Shown here: one piece after another, positions 60,656 through 64,000 of the stretch
Layout: each line of letters starts with the position of its first letter
How positions within the stretch are numbered: position 1 is the first letter of the stretch
NCBI GenBank assembly: GCA_963082975.1
Contig: OY720348.1
Span: forward strand, 76,409,719-76,473,718
DNA from: Labia minor
Taxonomy: Eukaryota; Arthropoda; Insecta; Dermaptera; Spongiphoridae
Direction: 5' to 3'
Length of the DNA stretch: 64,000 bases
Notes under the pieces: generated by a model
What the model saw: only the letters and a program-made list of their open reading frames with translations
The model's database searches: none
What the model was told of the DNA's origin: nothing
Made by a program: the position numbers and the translations under genes

Positions 60656-61344
60656 TGCATAATTTTTAATTTCCATATTACATGTTGATTTAATTTTATT
60701 TAATACTAATACTAGAATCAGACAACTGATTATTATTTGAACTAGAGCTTATACAGATTATTATTTTCATAAAACCATAAAGAAAATATTTTTGAATTTG
60801 AAATAGCAAATAGGATAGATATTGATTAATTCGATGTAGGTATACTAAAAATAAAATAATAAAATAGTAAATAACCTAGAAATTTATAAAAAAATGAATT
60901 AATTTAATTATAATTGGACTGGTCAAATTATAGGATACAGTTTATACTGTATAAATGGAACATTTGTTTAATGTTTATTATTGACATATAAAATATTTTT
61001 TATAACTGAAGAATAATAGGAGAAGGATTACACATACTTGAATAAGTTCCTTCCTGTTTCTTTTTCTTTACCCAGGGTTCTGGGACTTCTTCAATGATTA
61101 TAATATATCATAGATTTTTATATTTTTTATAATATTATCAATTAACAATTTTAGAGTGTAGTAACTAAGCTCTCTAAATAATATTAATAATAAATTTTAA
61201 TTTATATTATTAATCTTTTGTTTTATCTTAATAATAATTTCAAATAGTTTATTCAGAATCAAAACAAAATTTATTAGTCAAATTGAATAAAAGTAAGTCA
61301 CTTAGGAGATTTCGTCCTAAATGTTTGAATAAAATTACTTACCT
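60656..61344. other. Intergenic AT-rich DNA
   Basis: No gene or recognisable element seen. Confidence 0.5.
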
Positions 61345-62030
61345 ATCTATTATCTTATCTTATTATGCTAGCTAAAATTGTATCTATATATAGCCATTGG
61401 TTCTCAAAAACCGCTCTAACGATTTTTTTCAAATTCACACTAGATATAGTATTTATAAAGAAAAATTAAGTTTTATTGATCATATCTCTGGAAAAATACA
61501 TTTTCATTATTTATTTCTTAATTTAAAATTATATATGGAAAACGTCAAAATTGGCATCCATTTTTATTTTTTAACTGAAATTGTATTAATATTTTTTTTA
61601 TTTAAAATATTTTAAAATTTATTATTTAATTTCGAAATAAAATTAAAAATATTTATTTTTAATAAAATATATATATATATTTATTAATCTCTCTCAAAAA
61701 AAAAAATAACAACAAAATAAAATATAGTTTGGTATTTGGTTTCGGAAGATGAAAAAAAATTATCTAAATATCTTAGACCAGTGGGTAGAGAGACTGTTTT
61801 GACTGAGTGCGAGTGGAGTTGAGGGGTCGAGGCTTGTCTCGAGCATCGATATTTAAAAATAATAAATTTGTTTTTTTTTTTGTTTTTTAATCTATTTTCA
61901 TGTTTATTTTTTAATAAATTACTATTTTATATTTATTTATTCATTGTTCTTTTATTAAATTTAATATTTATTAATATTATTTATTATTAATTTATATATG
62001 ACGTCACAAATTACATTCATATTGAAATTT
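61345..62030 (+). repeat. Repeat family D with tRNA-like segment, copy 2
   Basis: It begins with TATCTTATTATGCTAGCTAA and the reverse complement of the D segment at 40655-40860 (CGCTCTAACGATTTTTTTCA). At about 61770-61855 is the tRNA-like block with A-box-like TAGACCAGTGGGTAGAGAGA and B-box-like GGGGTCGAGGCTTGTC. It ends near a TGACGTCA site (about 61999). The arrangement suggests a SINE-bearing composite repeat. Confidence 0.55.
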
Positions 62031-62189
62031 GACTCCCGCTTTTTTTTTTAAAGGATATTGTATTAATATTTTTTTTATATTTAAAATATTTTAAAATTTT
62101 TTATTTAATTTCGAAATAAAATTAAAAATATATATTTTAATAATATTTTATAATGATAAATTACGATATATATTTATCATTCTTCCAAT

Positions 62190-62437
62190 AAAAAAAAATA
62201 TTCATGCACTTAGAAACATACCTAATAATACATATTTATGTATTATTGAGGACCCCAAGTTCCATTCATTTTAATCAGATTGATTCAATGATGCAACATT
62301 TAATAATTGTAATAAATAATTAAAGAATTGTATATCAGCTCGGTGTCCCAAGTATTAATATTACCAGGCAAACCCAATAATAATGAATTATTTTTTTTTT
62401 ACTTAATTACCGAGCCGAGGCTCGGGGTCCCGGTATG
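62190..62437. repeat. Family C terminal arm
   Basis: It matches the right arm of the element at 45367-46760: ATTTTAATCAGATTGATTCA, then GCTCGGTGTCCCAAGTATTA, ending CCGAGCCGAGGCTCGGGGTC plus CCGGTA. No opposing arm is nearby, so it is a fragment. Confidence 0.75.
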
Positions 62438-62570
62438 ATCTTAATATATTGTGATAATTAGATAAATAATGTAGAGAGAAAAAAATATTTAAAAATAGAT
62501 ATTTATTTAAATGAAATAAAACTATTTAATTTACAGAATGAAAATGTCTATAATAATGTCTAAACATTTT

Positions 62571-63217
62571 TACCGACCGACGATAGTAAGGGAGGTATTG
62601 TTTTCACACCAAATTTCACATGTGGAGATTTTTACATATCTCCACGAATCATGCATTTTCTAAACAGAAAAAAGTATTTTTAGCATGATGTCTGTCCGTC
62701 CGTCTGTCCGTCCGTCTGAACGTCCGCCCGTATAGATGTGTACAGCCTGAACGGCTCAACCGATTTTGATGAAATTTGGTATATTTACTTAATGCATCAG
62801 TGGGATGAATTGATCAACTTTTGGTGCAATTCCGGAAACCGGAAGTGGTAGTATTAGCGATCGACGATAGGAAGGAAAGGGTTATTTTCACACCAAAGGA
62901 GATTTTTTTATATATCACCACGAATCATGCACTTTGTATTGGTTTTATCCTCGAGAAAAATAATATTTATTAGTTTTTTCTTGATTTAAAATTATATGAC
63001 GTCATCCAGCCATTCATGACGTCACAGCCTGGTCTTGCATATATATTATAAATAAAATAAAATTAAAAATGTTTATATTTATTATTTATGTTCTATGCTT
63101 ATCTGTTTTTTATTACATTAATAGATATATTAAAATTATTTGAAATTGTTTCTGTAGCTGGAAATTAATTTATTTCAAACAGTCGGTCGGTTCGGACCTG
63201 GCCACAGGTCAACTTAT
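62571..63217 (+). repeat. Dispersed repeat family A, full copy 2
   Basis: Very close to 32259-32902 from ACCGACCGACGATAGTAAGG to GGCCACAGGTCAACTTATT, including the internal duplication and the two TGACGTCA-like sites. The GTCC/GTCT run differs in length, as expected for microsatellite slippage. Confidence 0.87.
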
Positions 63218-63375
63218 TTCTTTATAATTTTACATTATAATAATACTAATTACAGTAGTTATAATATATGGGGAATTTTCAACTTTGACTGCCGATTTGA
63301 CCATGTTCCCAAACGAATTTTAAAAAACCAAGACCACTTTATATTTACACATTTTAAGCTCTAATCGAATCCAAA

Positions 63376-64000
63376 ATCAAAATTTAAAAAATCGAAAAAC
63401 AGACACACAGATATATAAATTTTATAAATGAACATTTATACAATTTATTTTAATTAATTTGAAACATTTTAGGAATCAAATTTTGAATGGGTCATTTTTA
63501 GAAATCCCATTTAACAATTATAATAAATAATTAAAAAATTGTAAAATTTTTAAAGTATATAAAAATAAATTGTATAAATTGGTTAAAGGGTCGAGTGATA
63601 GTTCGGTGTCCCAGGTATATATTTTATATTAACACGCCTACTTTTCTGTATAATAAAGATATAAAGAATCATATTTTAATTTTTATATAACCAAGAAATC
63701 ATTTTTTCACTTATCCAAATCTCCGATCCATATAACATCATCGACTGGGCCGCTACCTTAAGGAGTCTTCTCTTGCTCTGATTAGGGCCACCGGTATTTG
63801 CCATTAGTCTCGAAAAAATAATATTAAATTATATATAAATTTAAAAATTAGAATATTTGAATTTGTTTAAATTTTAACACATGTAATCAATCATATGCAT
63901 AAAGAATAGAAAATTTTGAAAATCAACTTGGTATTAAATTCAGAAAAAAAATACTGATATATAGAATAAATATATCGACTATTCGAATATAATTGAAACT
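63376..64000 (+). repeat. Family C interior, continuing past the window edge
   Basis: Near-identical to about 45535-46165, including the LINE RT fragment (63715-63815, minus strand, ...GPNQSKRRLLKV...). The left inverted arm is missing, and the window ends before the right arm would be reached. Confidence 0.8.

Noticed and set aside
1-64000. CRISPR arrays, bacterial operons, prophage or plasmid features
   Set aside because: Spliced genes, eukaryotic transposons and Pol III promoters show animal nuclear DNA; regular short repeats here are microsatellites or the 26-bp minisatellite.

Overview
This is a strongly AT-rich stretch of animal nuclear DNA, most likely from an arthropod and possibly an insect. 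Three host genes with ordinary GT-AG introns can be read: an invertebrate-type (i-type) lysozyme, an ABCC/MRP-like transporter and an FBXO9 orthologue. The rest is dominated by transposable elements of many classes: mariner, several hAT elements and hAT-derived MITEs, a PIF/Harbinger MITE, tRNA-derived SINEs, LINEs of I-like and RTE-like type, and Ty3/gypsy LTR fossils. Species cannot be fixed from this sequence alone.

Layout. About 0.1-2.8 kb holds the last two exons of the lysozyme on the + strand, separated by an intron carrying a MITE, a mariner relic and a tRNA SINE. About 3.7-15.2 kb is a 21-exon + strand ABC transporter whose reconstructed phases all agree and give about 873 residues. 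It stops exactly where the second nucleotide-binding domain should begin, and its only ATPase domain lacks the signature motif and the H-loop histidine. About 15.65-18.87 kb is FBXO9 on the - strand, nine coding exons and about 437 residues, lying tail-to-tail with the transporter. About 19-41 kb is gene-poor: relics of LINEs, hAT elements nested inside one another, several dispersed repeat families (called A-E here), and one isolated exon with a signal-peptide-like end near 26.9 kb. About 41.5-45.1 kb is a young Ty3/gypsy LTR element with near-identical LTRs and a 5-bp target duplication. About 45.4-46.8 kb is a 1.4-kb element with inverted ends of about 165 bp. An isolated exon near 49.0 kb resembles a signal-peptide exon. 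About 49.3-54.7 kb is a nearly full-length but frameshifted I-like LINE on the - strand. About 54.7-59.9 kb is a second copy of the 2.9-kb repeat E seen at 33.1-36.0 kb, here carrying a young GC-rich LTR fossil. The last 4 kb holds an hAT MITE and further copies of families A, C and D.

The lysozyme acts outside the cell, the transporter in a membrane, and FBXO9 in an SCF ubiquitin ligase. Nothing suggests a shared pathway. The most notable host feature is the transporter that has lost its second ATPase domain. The most notable genome feature is the depth and legibility of the transposon nesting, with target duplications that allow the order of insertions to be read.
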